NCBI GenBank assembly: GCA_002404515.1
Contig: DHJV01000125.1
Coordinates: 19,118 to 42,482, forward strand
From: Lachnospiraceae bacterium UBA4711
GTDB lineage: Bacteria; Bacillota; Clostridia; Lachnospirales; Lachnospiraceae
DNA length: 23,365 bases
Direction of reading: 5' to 3'
In this document: positions 7,292-14,852 of the stretch, one piece after another
Numbering within the stretch: position 1 is the stretch's first letter
Layout of the letters: the number at the start of each line of letters is the position of its first letter
Notes under the pieces: generated by a model
Databases searched by the model: none
Told to the model about the DNA's origin: nothing
What the model saw: only the letters and a program-made list of their open reading frames with translations
Position numbers and translations under genes: made by a program

Positions 7292-7534
7292 ATGTTTGAT
7301 ACACATACTTTTAGCAGAATTTCACAGCCATTGATTATGACAAAGACAAATAAAAAAAGCTTTTTTGTTAATTTCCCTAGATTTGGAGAGAATTATAATC
7401 TGTTAATGAGTGATGATCCTATATATGTTGATGCTAACAGAAATAAAGTTCCTGTAGTTGTATTACAGGTTATGTTGCTTGATGAACGGAATATGATGTT
7501 TGAATTGGTCAGAAAACATGACTTTAACGAGTGA
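7292..7534 (+). CDS. Hypothetical ICE protein (80 aa)
   Basis: A soluble protein without signal or membrane segment. It starts MFDTHTFSRISQPLIMTKTN and reads as a small beta-rich fold (KSFFVNFPRFGENYNLLMSD, VPVVVLQVMLLDE). AAAGGAGAG stands at proper distance before the ATG. It is the last gene before the terminator at 7574 and so closes the first transcription block of the element. No family is recognised and no function is assigned. Confidence 0.65.
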   Translation: MFDTHTFSRISQPLIMTKTNKKSFFVNFPRFGENYNLLMSDDPIYVDANRNKVPVVVLQVMLLDERNMMFELVRKHDFNE

Positions 7535-7573
7535 TTCAAGCTATAGTTTGCAGAATACATATTTGACAACGTT

Positions 7574-7610
7574 AGGAGTATTTATGAAAAAACATAGATA
7601 CTCCTTTTTT
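7574..7610 (+). terminator. Rho-independent terminator ending the first ICE block
   Basis: AGGAGTAT (7574-7581) pairs with ATACTCCT (7598-7605), with a further inner TATG/CATA pairing, followed by a run of six T. Confidence 0.85.
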
Positions 7611-7635
7611 ATTGCACAAATGTAATGAGGATGAT

Positions 7636-7656
7636 TTTGGAAAAGAATGTTCCAAA
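7636..7656 (+). promoter_or_regulatory. Degenerate TTTGGAA/TTCCAAA palindrome before the methyltransferase gene
   Basis: TTTGGAA and TTCCAAA are separated by seven bases, six bases upstream of the AAAGGAGG of the gene at 7677. It is the weakest of three related palindromes in the element (others at 10452 and 14853). It could be an operator or an mRNA hairpin. Confidence 0.5.
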
Positions 7657-7676
7657 GCATGTAAAGGAGGATAAAA

Positions 7677-9281
7677 GTGTATTTTTTAAATTGTTACTTG
7701 AGACAAGCTTATAGTGAAGGTGAGCTTAAAGTAATTATTAATGAAATGCCTACTTTGTTAAAAATGAAAGAGTTCTCAGTCAAAGTCGAAAAATTATATT
7801 CATATGATGAAATACAAGAATTACTGTCTGATACAAATGAAAAACAATATAGCAAAAAAGAAAATGGAGTATATTACACGCCGACAGATATAGTGGAATT
7901 TATTCTCATAAACAGTGTGAAGATGGCATGTGGAGAGCTGGATGAGAATAATATCGGCGAGCTTGATATGAAAGAGATCCCATACGATAGCTTTTGTTAT
8001 GAAAAAACAGTATATGATCCGACCTGTGGCGCCGGAGTTTTCCTACTGGCGGCATTGGAGAAGAAATTAGATCTGCTGGATATGAATGTCAAAAATGTGA
8101 CAAATGATATGGTGGAAAAGGTCGTTGCGACATTGAAAGGGAATGATGTTAACAAGGATTCCATAGCTATCACAAAACTCCGATTGCTGCTCAGCGTACT
8201 CCGCAGGTATGGTGTTTCGAAGATAAAGGGGCTTTCGACTATCATGGATGGCTGTTTCACCTCCTATGATTTTGTGTCGAAAAAACCAGATGTCAAAAAA
8301 AAGTATGATATCATCATCGGAAATCCGCCGTATGTTGAAGATTCTAGGAGTGTATCTAAGCCGGCGGTGAAATATGGGAATATCTATGCAAATGTTCTTG
8401 ATAACTCGGCGCAGCATTTGAAAAAAGGGGGCGTTATGGGATTTGTGATCCCATTGTCCTACGTGTCGACTCCGCGAATGAAAAAGATAAGGGACGTGTT
8501 GTATGCGCGTACAGCAGAGCAATATATCTTGAGTTATTCCGACAGACCGGATTGTCTGTTCACATCGGTACATCAGAAACTCTGTGTATTATTTGGCAGA
8601 AATACAGAAAATACCCTGAGTATCCATACAGGGAATTACAGATATTGGTACAGGGAAGAGAGAGGTGGTCTGTTCAGTTCAACTGAGGTGGTTGAAAATA
8701 CATTTGCTGAGGATGGATTCATTCCGAAACTTGGAAACACGCTTGACAGTGATATTTACAGAAAGATAGCTGGAAACAGAATAACACTGATGGAGATGCT
8801 TGACAAAAACGATGCTCCGATATTCCTGAACATGAGAGCGGCTTTTTGGATCAAAGCATTTCTGGAGGAACATGAAGGCTCAGAATATAAGAAATATATG
8901 TGTCAAAGTCAGGAACATGCGAATTTCTGCATGTGCCTGTTAAACTCATCGCTGTTCTGGTGGTATTGGATATGTATATCCGATTGCTGGCATATCACGC
9001 GAAAGGAACTCACTGGATTCAGAGTTCCGGGTGATGTTGATTTTCAGGTGACGAACAGATTGGCAAATGAGTTGGAACAGATGCTGGAAGATACGAAGGT
9101 GTTTGTGGGTACAAAACAGACCGACTATGAATATAAACATAAAGAGTGCGTGGAAGTGATATACGAGATAGATGATCATATAAACGCTTTATATGGTTTG
9201 ACAGATGAGGAGAGCGTTTATATAAAGAATTTCTCTTACAGATACAGGATAGGAGGAGGTGCAGAAAATGGACGTGATTGA
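7677..9281 (+). CDS. Adenine-N6 DNA methyltransferase, Eco57I/TaqI-like
   Basis: A 534-residue protein from a GTG with AAAGGAGG seven bases upstream. YYTPTDIVEFIL leads into motif I, DPTCGAGVFLLAAL (residues 114-127), which binds S-adenosylmethionine. IIIGNPPYVED carries the catalytic NPPY (216-219) typical of gamma-class adenine methylases. The C-terminal half, with an LLNSSLFWWYW...SDCWHITRKEL stretch, looks like the target-recognition region of Eco57I/TaqI or Alw26I-type enzymes. No nuclease motif is seen, so it is a methylase only. It overlaps the cytosine methylase by 14 bp. Possible roles are shielding the element from host restriction or being the modification half of a type IIS system. 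After the first 200 bases the composition is richer in GC than the element around it, consistent with separate acquisition. Confidence 0.9.
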   Translation: MYFLNCYLRQAYSEGELKVIINEMPTLLKMKEFSVKVEKLYSYDEIQELLSDTNEKQYSKKENGVYYTPTDIVEFILINSVKMACGELDENNIGELDMKEIPYDSFCYEKTVYDPTCGAGVFLLAALEKKLDLLDMNVKNVTNDMVEKVVATLKGNDVNKDSIAITKLRLLLSVLRRYGVSKIKGLSTIMDGCFTSYDFVSKKPDVKKKYDIIIGNPPYVEDSRSVSKPAVKYGNIYANVLDNSAQHLKKGGVMGFVIPLSYVSTPRMKKIRDVLYARTAEQYILSYSDRPDCLFTSVHQKLCVLFGRNTENTLSIHTGNYRYWYREERGGLFSSTEVVENTFAEDGFIPKLGNTLDSDIYRKIAGNRITLMEMLDKNDAPIFLNMRAAFWIKAFLEEHEGSEYKKYMCQSQEHANFCMCLLNSSLFWWYWICISDCWHITRKELTGFRVPGDVDFQVTNRLANELEQMLEDTKVFVGTKQTDYEYKHKECVEVIYEIDDHINALYGLTDEESVYIKNFSYRYRIGGGAENGRD

Positions 9282-10362
9282 TCTGTTTTCAGGATGCGGT
9301 GGTTTATCGCAGGGGTTTATCAAAGATGGAAATACGGTAAAAAAGGCTGTTGAATTCGATAAAAAGATAGCTGATATCTATATGGCAAATCATCCCGGAG
9401 TGGACATGATAGTGGACGACATTAGGAATATAGATCGATCGGGGATTTTTCAAAAAGGGGACGCAGATGTGATCATTGGAGGTCCTCCGTGTCAGGGTTT
9501 TTCCATGGCAGGAGCCAGAATAAGGGAAGGATTTATCGATGATCCGAGGAATTATCTTTTTAAGCACTATTTTAACGTTGTAAAAACCGTTAAGCCCAAA
9601 GTGTTTATCATGGAAAATGTGAAGGGTATCATGACGATGCAAAATGGAAGGATATTTGAGGAGATAAAAAAGATCTTTCAAGATTCTGACAAGCTGGATG
9701 GGGAGCCATATTACCTGTATTATCGGATCGTTAAGGCTGTTGAATTCGGGATCCCTCAAAAGAGAGAGAGGATGATCCTTATAGGAACAACCATTGACAA
9801 TGTGGATGTGGAGAGACTCTGGAATGAGATGGTGGAGGATATCAAAAAAGAATATCCTACATATTTTGACAAGGTGACGGTGGTGGATGCAATAGGCAAT
9901 ATGCCAGGCACGACAGCCGATGGAATCATACCTAATCCTGAACCGATTACCGATTATGAGAGATATCTGTCATGTGGCAGTGATACACTGAGCAATCATA
10001 CAAAAACAAACCACTCAAAGATAGCGGTTGACAGGATGCGCCGGGTGGAAAACGGGCAGAACTTCACAGCTTTGGATGAGCAGATAAATTCCGTACACAG
10101 CGGATCGTATGGCAGGCTGTGCTGGGACGAGCAGGCTCCTACGATAACTACGAGATTTGACACTCCAGCGGGAGGCAGATTTATACATCCTGTTGAGGAC
10201 AGGACGTTGACCCCGAGGGAGGCTGCGAGAATACAGAGTTTTCCGGATGATTTTGTATTTGTTGGGAACAAGACGACCATATGTAAGACCATAGGCAATG
10301 CGGTGCCGCCTAAAATATCATTCTTTTTGGCAAAACTTGTATGTGAAATAATTAAAAATTAA
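9268..10362 (+). CDS. Cytosine-C5 DNA methyltransferase
   Basis: The ATG at 9268 is chosen because AGGAGGAGGT ends seven bases before it and family proteins start at this point. A GTG three codons upstream lies within that ribosome site. The 364-residue product shows the canonical motifs in order: DLFSGCGGLSQGF (I), GGPPCQGFSMAG with catalytic C75 (IV), MENVKG (VI), QKRERMILIG (VIII), LTPREAARIQSFPDDF (IX) and GNAVPP (X). The variable target-recognition region lies at about residues 185-300. It methylates a cytosine in a sequence that cannot be predicted here. Overlap with the adenine methylase and absence of a restriction gene suggest a paired modification unit, as in type IIS systems whose two strands carry different methylated bases. 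Confidence 0.96.
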   Translation: MDVIDLFSGCGGLSQGFIKDGNTVKKAVEFDKKIADIYMANHPGVDMIVDDIRNIDRSGIFQKGDADVIIGGPPCQGFSMAGARIREGFIDDPRNYLFKHYFNVVKTVKPKVFIMENVKGIMTMQNGRIFEEIKKIFQDSDKLDGEPYYLYYRIVKAVEFGIPQKRERMILIGTTIDNVDVERLWNEMVEDIKKEYPTYFDKVTVVDAIGNMPGTTADGIIPNPEPITDYERYLSCGSDTLSNHTKTNHSKIAVDRMRRVENGQNFTALDEQINSVHSGSYGRLCWDEQAPTITTRFDTPAGGRFIHPVEDRTLTPREAARIQSFPDDFVFVGNKTTICKTIGNAVPPKISFFLAKLVCEIIKN

Positions 10363-10392
10363 ATTATTTATCTTAAATGGTAAAACAACGTT

Positions 10393-10428
10393 AGGAGTAT
10401 TTATGAAGAAACATAGATACTCTTTTTT
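10393..10428 (+). terminator. Rho-independent terminator after the methyltransferase genes
   Basis: GAGTAT (10395-10400) pairs with ATACTC (10417-10422), extended by a G-U and an A-T pair into the following six-T run. It is the near copy of the terminator at 7574. Confidence 0.8.
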
Positions 10429-10451
10429 ATTGCACAAATATAAGGCAATGA

Positions 10452-10474
10452 CTTTTGGACATTATGTCCAAAGG
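10452..10474 (+). promoter_or_regulatory. Palindrome CTTTTGGACAT-T-ATGTCCAAAGG upstream of the transfer operon
   Basis: Arms of 11 bases with 10 complementary, one-base centre. The same palindrome recurs at 14853 before prgI and in weaker form at 7636. It could bind a dimeric regulator, or fold in the mRNA about 18 bases before the next Shine-Dalgarno. The TTGGAC at 10455 could also serve as a -35, with TATAGA at 10479. Confidence 0.6.
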
Positions 10475-10505
10475 TTCATATAGAAAACAAAAGAGGAGGT
10501 TTATT

Positions 10506-10541
10506 GTGAAAAAAGCATCAATCAAAATACGCTCACCGTAG
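10506..10541 (+). CDS. Possible 11-codon leader peptide
   Basis: GTG AAA AAA GCA TCA ATC AAA ATA CGC TCA CCG TAG follows a near-perfect AGAGGAGG ribosome site at six bases. The peptide would be MKKASIKIRSP. It ends 38 bases before the first transfer gene, which has its own AGGAGG. It may be a leader affecting expression of that operon, or the stub of a lost gene. The strong ribosome site is seen directly. The function is not. Confidence 0.4.
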   Translation: MKKASIKIRSP

Positions 10542-10579
10542 AAAAAAATAACAATCAATAATAATAGGAGGATTATATT

Positions 10580-11359
10580 ATGGTAGATGATTTGACACAG
10601 GAATCATTTCAAACAGGTAAAGCTGTTGTTATGGTCAGTGTTGATTTGATAACTGCTATAGCAGAGGCTTGCAAGCGCTCAGAAGAGATGAATCCAGGAC
10701 TTAACGCTGAACAGAAAGATACATTGCTCACGAAGGTGGTCGATAAGGTGTTATCAAACTACAATGAGACACATGGGTCATTGAAGAGTTTTAACCGGGA
10801 GGGCAAAGAAGTTACCCATATGGATGTGAATGATGAGCGTACAGCAGAGATTTTAAAGAAAGCCTGTAAGAAAAGCCATATACCAATAGATATGCATGAG
10901 GTGACACGAGCAGACGGATCTACAACTTATACTGCTTTTTGTGAAGTCAAAAGCATTGATCAGGTTGCGTCACTCTTGAAAATGGCTTCTGAACAGGTTC
11001 TGGAGGAACAGAAAGAGATGACAAAGACAATGGTTCTTTATGATGAGCACGATAAAGAGATGATGTCTGTGGATTTTGTTAAATCTGATGACATAGATTT
11101 TGATGGAGTCGATCAGGTTGCAGATCAGGCTGTAAGATATGAAATCAAGAACAACAGAAATGAAGTGCTTGACAAATCTGATATATCTACGGATGCAAAG
11201 GCTCAGCTCAAGGATGCTGCTAAAAAGCAAAACCCTAAGAAAGACAAGTCATTATCCGATAAAATCAAGGATAAAAAGGACAAGTCTCAGCAGAAACAGC
11301 AGGATAAAAATAGGCAGAGGGAAAAGTCAAAGAAAAAGAATCGAGATACAAGTTTGTAG
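10580..11359 (+). CDS. DUF3801/PcfB-like conjugation protein (tentative), basic C-terminus
   Basis: A 259-residue soluble protein with AGGAGG before its ATG, 12 bp upstream of the coupling-protein start. Residues about 12-140 contain a short helical region and a SLKSFNREGKEVTHMDVNDE ... TAEILKKACKKSHIPIDMHE pattern like the DUF3801/PcfB proteins that precede VirD4-type genes in Gram-positive elements. The last 50 residues are almost all Lys, Gln, Asp, Arg and Ser (KDKSLSDKIKDKKDKSQQKQ), an apparently disordered, DNA- or membrane-binding tail. In pCF10, PcfB helps dock the relaxosome on the coupling protein. The family assignment rests mainly on position and pattern, so the function is inferred. 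The order matches Tn1549-like transfer modules. Confidence 0.7.
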   Translation: MVDDLTQESFQTGKAVVMVSVDLITAIAEACKRSEEMNPGLNAEQKDTLLTKVVDKVLSNYNETHGSLKSFNREGKEVTHMDVNDERTAEILKKACKKSHIPIDMHEVTRADGSTTYTAFCEVKSIDQVASLLKMASEQVLEEQKEMTKTMVLYDEHDKEMMSVDFVKSDDIDFDGVDQVADQAVRYEIKNNRNEVLDKSDISTDAKAQLKDAAKKQNPKKDKSLSDKIKDKKDKSQQKQQDKNRQREKSKKKNRDTSL

Positions 11360-11370
11360 GAGGTATGGTT

Positions 11371-13401
11371 ATGGGAAATAAAAATATTGCCCAGGCGATA
11401 TTTGATGATTTGAAAAATCTTCCGAAAAAAATCTTTAAGCCGTATATGAAAAATGGAAAGCCTAATTTCAACAAGATTGCTATTGATGGAATTCCGTTTA
11501 TTGTGATTTTTTATATGGTAAATAAGTATGTTCAAGCTGTATCTTATGCAAATGGGGCTGATGTGCTTGATAAATGTGTTAATGCTTTTTCGTTAATTTT
11601 TCAGATTCCCCCTTATTTTATGCCCTCTTTTAAACCTGTGCCCTTTTTCTTTGGAATTGGAGCAGGAGTAATATTTAAGATAATTATGGACGCAAGAAAG
11701 AAGAACGCAAAACAATTCAGACATGGGGAGGAGTATGGTTCTGCTAAATGGGGAACCGAAAAAGACTTTGAACCATATACGGATCCTGTTAAGTGGAATA
11801 ATATTCCGCTTACGGCAACAGAATGGCTCAGAATGACAAGACCAGAGCATCCCAAGTATGATAGAAATAAAAATATCTTGATTGTTGGAGGTTCTGGAGC
11901 GGGAAAAACGAGAGGATTTGTAAAACCATCGCTTATGCAGATGCAATGCTCTTATGTTGTGACAGATCCAAAGGGAACAGTGCTTGAAGAAGTTGGCACT
12001 ATGCTTGCAAAAGGCGCATGGGATCTTGACGACAAAGGCAATAAAGTACCGAAGGTGGGTAAGGATGGAAAGGTTGTAAAGAACAAAGCCGGTAAGGTAG
12101 TCTACAAGCGGACACCATATAAGATTAAGGTGTTTAATACAATTAATTTTGCCAAATCCTTGCATTATAATCCTTTTGCATATATTCACACTGAGCAGGA
12201 TGTGCTTAAGTTTGTAAATACGCTTATTGCTAATACAAAGGGTGAAGGAGCACAGAGCGGAGAGGATTTCTGGGTTAAAGCGGAGAGGCTTTTATTTACG
12301 GCATATGTGGCATATATCGTGAAGTATTGTAAGAAAAGTGAAAGAAATTTTGTATCACTGCTTGCAATGATAGATGCGTCTGAAACAAGAGAAGAGGACG
12401 AAGATTTTGAAAATGCCATTGACCTTATGTTTAAAGACATAGAATTTGGTAATGAAGAGGAGGGCATAGAAGCTGATCCAGATTCTTTTGCAGTAAGACA
12501 GTATCATAAATATAAACTTGCAGCGGGTAAGACAGCAAAGAGTATTTTGGTTTCCTGTGGTGCGAGACTTGCACCATTCGATATAAAGGAAGTCAGAGAG
12601 ATAACAGCATATGATGAACTCGAACTGGGAGACATCGGTAGAAGAAAGACGGCACTTTTCGTCATTATTTCAGATACTGATGACTCCCTTAATTTTTTGG
12701 TTTCTATCATGTACACACAGCTTTTCAATTTGCTTTGTACGATTGCAGATGATGAGTATCATGGAAAGCTACCGGTACATGTGAGATGTATCTTGGATGA
12801 GTTCGCAAATATCGGGCAGATTCCGAAGTTCGAGAAACTGATAGCAACCATACGAAGCAGAGAAATATCGGCATCAATTATCCTACAGTCTAAAGCTCAG
12901 TTAAAGTCAATTTACAAGGATAATGCAGAGACGATAGAGGGTAACTGCGATACATTTCTGTTTCTTGGTGGCAAAGAGAAATCGACACTAAAAGATTTGG
13001 CTGATGTACTAGGCAAGGAAACTATAGACACATACAACACCTCTGACACTAGAGGTACAACCATGTCCTACGGTATGAACTATCAAAAGTTAGGACGAGA
13101 ACTTATGAGTCAAGACCGCCTGGCTCTTATGGATGGCGGTAAGTGTATTTTACAGGTTCGAGGCGTTCGTCCGTTCTTTTCTGATAAGGTCGATATTACA
13201 GCGCACGAAATGTACAGTGAACTTTCCGATTATGATAAAAAGAACCAGTTTGATATTGCAAAGTATGTAGCGGGATATGGCAGACCAAAGTTTTCAAAGA
13301 AAGACAAGTTTATCGATCTTGATCTTACAGGAGTAGAATTTCCTGATGACTTGGTAAGCTTTGCAATAGAAGAAGCTGGATTGATGGTCGGAGCTAATTA
13401 A
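11371..13401 (+). CDS. VirD4/TcpA-type coupling protein (type IV secretion ATPase)
   Basis: TAGGAGG ends seven bases before the ATG at 11371. The in-frame ATG at 11365 is almost on top of the ribosome site and is rejected. The 676-residue protein has two N-terminal hydrophobic segments (about residues 30-50 and 70-92). The P-loop is GGSGAGKTRG (K179), and Walker B is VRCILDEFANIG (D476, E477) followed by IPKFEKLIATIRSREISASI, all hallmark TraG/VirD4 features. A Lys-rich insertion (KVPKVGKDGKVVKNKAGKVV) lies at about residues 226-245. It recruits the relaxase-bound DNA strand and pumps it into the channel at the inner membrane face. It is the central energiser of the transfer module. Confidence 0.96.
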   Translation: MGNKNIAQAIFDDLKNLPKKIFKPYMKNGKPNFNKIAIDGIPFIVIFYMVNKYVQAVSYANGADVLDKCVNAFSLIFQIPPYFMPSFKPVPFFFGIGAGVIFKIIMDARKKNAKQFRHGEEYGSAKWGTEKDFEPYTDPVKWNNIPLTATEWLRMTRPEHPKYDRNKNILIVGGSGAGKTRGFVKPSLMQMQCSYVVTDPKGTVLEEVGTMLAKGAWDLDDKGNKVPKVGKDGKVVKNKAGKVVYKRTPYKIKVFNTINFAKSLHYNPFAYIHTEQDVLKFVNTLIANTKGEGAQSGEDFWVKAERLLFTAYVAYIVKYCKKSERNFVSLLAMIDASETREEDEDFENAIDLMFKDIEFGNEEEGIEADPDSFAVRQYHKYKLAAGKTAKSILVSCGARLAPFDIKEVREITAYDELELGDIGRRKTALFVIISDTDDSLNFLVSIMYTQLFNLLCTIADDEYHGKLPVHVRCILDEFANIGQIPKFEKLIATIRSREISASIILQSKAQLKSIYKDNAETIEGNCDTFLFLGGKEKSTLKDLADVLGKETIDTYNTSDTRGTTMSYGMNYQKLGRELMSQDRLALMDGGKCILQVRGVRPFFSDKVDITAHEMYSELSDYDKKNQFDIAKYVAGYGRPKFSKKDKFIDLDLTGVEFPDDLVSFAIEEAGLMVGAN

Positions 13402-13432
13402 AAATTTTTATATTAAAAGGAGATTTTATATC

Positions 13433-13780
13433 ATGGATTTATTAACAAGTTATATTGTGGCAGCAATGTCAGGATCAAAGTTACTTTCAAATGTTGCATC
13501 TTTTTTCGCATCACACAAGTTCCTTGCTAACTTACTTATAATGCTTGACTATACATCATTCCTTAACAGCGGGGTTTCAGCTCTTAAGGTAGTTGTAATA
13601 GCTGTAGGTGGTGGTCTTGCGGTTCTTGGAATTGTTAATCTGCTTGAGGGGTATGGCAATGATAACCCAGGAGCTAAGTCACAGGGAATGAAGCAGTTCA
13701 TGGCAGGAGCTGGAGTTATCCTTGTTGGTGCATTACTTGTACCAAAGCTCAAGGATCTGATTCCATCATCACTTAGCTAA
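13433..13780 (+). CDS. Maff2-family small membrane protein of the T4SS
   Basis: A 115-residue protein. Two hydrophobic helices flank the family signature: SALKVVVIAVGGGLAVLGIV, then NLLEGYGNDNPGAKSQGMKQ, then FMAGAGVILVGALLVPKL. I recognise this as Maff2, constant in Tn1549/CTn5-like elements between the coupling protein and the VirB6-like gene. The small two-helix build recalls VirB2/TrbC pilin-like subunits, but that equivalence is an inference. AAAAGGAG precedes the ATG. A stem-loop separates it from the next gene. Confidence 0.9.
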   Translation: MDLLTSYIVAAMSGSKLLSNVASFFASHKFLANLLIMLDYTSFLNSGVSALKVVVIAVGGGLAVLGIVNLLEGYGNDNPGAKSQGMKQFMAGAGVILVGALLVPKLKDLIPSSLS

Positions 13781-13821
13781 GTATAAGCACCTCTATTTAC
13801 AAAATACATCACGAATAAAAA

Positions 13822-13849
13822 ACAGCCATCTGCGAAAGTAGGTGGCTGT
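13822..13849 (+). terminator. Intercistronic stem-loop with GAAA tetraloop
   Basis: ACAGCCATCTGC pairs with GTAGGTGGCTGT (12 pairs, two G-U) around a GAAA loop. The T-run is poor (GATATTT), so it is more likely an attenuator, processing or stabilising hairpin than a full terminator. It stands nine bases before the AAAGGAG of the next gene. Confidence 0.65.
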
Positions 13850-13869
13850 GATATTTAAAGGAGATAAAA

Positions 13870-14607
13870 ATGTTTCAATTATTACCGGTGTTTCTTGGAC
13901 TATTTGACAGTACGGTTCAGAAACTTATGAATGGATTTAGAGACATTTTTTATGAACTCGCATATTCAAATCTTAGTAATATGTTGTCTGATTTAAATGA
14001 AAAAGTTGCAACTATATCTACTGAACTTTCTACCGCACCAGATGCTTGGCAGGGAGGTACGATATGGGAACTTATTGTAAAGATCGCAGAACAGGTAGCG
14101 CTTCCCGTAGCAGGAACTGTTTTCACTTTTGTCGTGTTATGGGAGCTTATATCTATGCTAGTACAGCCTAATAATCTTGCTGATATAGATTTTGTATCGG
14201 TGCTGATGAAGTGGTTGATAAAGACAATAGTTGCTGCTTGGTTTATCAGTAACGCCTTAACTATATGTAATTGCTTTTTTGGTATTGGTGCATCAATGGT
14301 TAGTAAAACTACGACGGTGCTAAATCAGCAAGTAACAGATAATACCCAAGGATCAGTGCTGCTTAAATATTTATCAGATAACTATGGAGATCAGGACGAG
14401 GATGCGGAGAGTGGAGATGTTTCCGGTCTTATTAGTCTAACGGTATCTACATGGTTTATTGATGTCATCATTAAATTTATGGGAATCCTTATCACAATAA
14501 TCTTATATTCCAGGATGATTTCAATATATCTGCACTGTGCTGTGGCACCTTTGCCCATGGCAACAGTCACTAATCACCATATGTCTAATATTGGTATCGG
14601 TATATGA
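13870..14607 (+). CDS. VirB6/TrbL-like channel protein, N-terminal part of a split gene
   Basis: A 245-residue polytopic membrane protein with hydrophobic segments at about residues 74-100, 112-140 and 195-225. Position after Maff2 and before PrgI, and the SRMISIYLHCAVAPLPMATV stretch, identify the VirB6/TrbL-like component of Tn1549-type systems, which forms part of the inner-membrane channel. It stops right after MSNIGIGI, where family members continue. The next frame carries on with YMKNVFALAMQAV..., so a one-base slip (a missing T in GGT-TAT-ATG) has split the gene. The stop TGA overlaps the next ATG. AAAGGAG precedes the start. Either a real mutation, a sequencing error, or two coupled subunits. 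Confidence 0.8.
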   Translation: MFQLLPVFLGLFDSTVQKLMNGFRDIFYELAYSNLSNMLSDLNEKVATISTELSTAPDAWQGGTIWELIVKIAEQVALPVAGTVFTFVVLWELISMLVQPNNLADIDFVSVLMKWLIKTIVAAWFISNALTICNCFFGIGASMVSKTTTVLNQQVTDNTQGSVLLKYLSDNYGDQDEDAESGDVSGLISLTVSTWFIDVIIKFMGILITIILYSRMISIYLHCAVAPLPMATVTNHHMSNIGIGI

Positions 14608-14846
14608 AAAATGTATTTGCTCTTGCAATGCAGGCAGTGCTGATGATGATATGTGTTGCTATTTATGGAGTTCTTGTTGCAAATGTTTTTGATCCAAATA
14701 CGATTACGCTTGATCCTGAGAACGGGATTACAGCTATCAAACTATTGACGAAAGCTTGTTGGAGTACAGTTGGAATTTCAATATTGCTTGTATATACAAT
14801 GTTTAAATGTGAGGGAATAACAAAGCAGATATTTGCTATTTCGTAG
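14604..14846 (+). CDS. VirB6/TrbL-like channel protein, C-terminal part of a split gene
   Basis: Eighty residues with two membrane segments (about 5-26 and 46-64) that complete the channel-protein fold: MKNVFALAMQAVLMMICVAI and later TKACWSTVGISILLVYTMFK. The ATG overlaps the TGA of the upstream part (ATGA) and no separate Shine-Dalgarno is visible, so it could be made only by reinitiation or by a -1 frameshift. A -1 step at GGT gives GGT TAT ATG, that is ...IG-YMKN, restoring the expected continuous protein of about 324 residues. No canonical slippery heptamer is seen. Confidence 0.7.
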   Translation: MKNVFALAMQAVLMMICVAIYGVLVANVFDPNTITLDPENGITAIKLLTKACWSTVGISILLVYTMFKCEGITKQIFAIS

Positions 14847-14852
14847 TAGAAA

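Larger units (their letters stand above)
7566..7657 (+). repeat. Direct repeat, left copy: leader with terminator and palindrome
   Basis: ACAACGTTAGGAGTATTTAT and the following bases to about 7620 recur almost unchanged at 10385-10438, differing by an A/G change and one missing C. Similarity fades into a shared TTTTGGA...TCCAAAG palindrome. The two copies bracket the methyltransferase pair exactly, marking the edges of the cargo. Confidence 0.85.
10385..10474 (+). repeat. Direct repeat, right copy: leader with terminator and palindrome
   Basis: Second copy of the segment at 7566. It holds the terminator, the TTGCACAAAT block and the palindrome, and leads into the transfer operon. The spacing of about 2.8 kb between copies equals the methyltransferase cassette plus one leader. 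Confidence 0.85.

Noticed and set aside
7563..7568. TTGACA as a -35 box before the methylase genes
   Set aside because: No acceptable -10 at 16-18 bases, and a terminator follows immediately.
9259..9267. GTG start for the cytosine methylase
   Set aside because: It lies within the ribosome site itself. The ATG at 9268 is well spaced and matches family starts.
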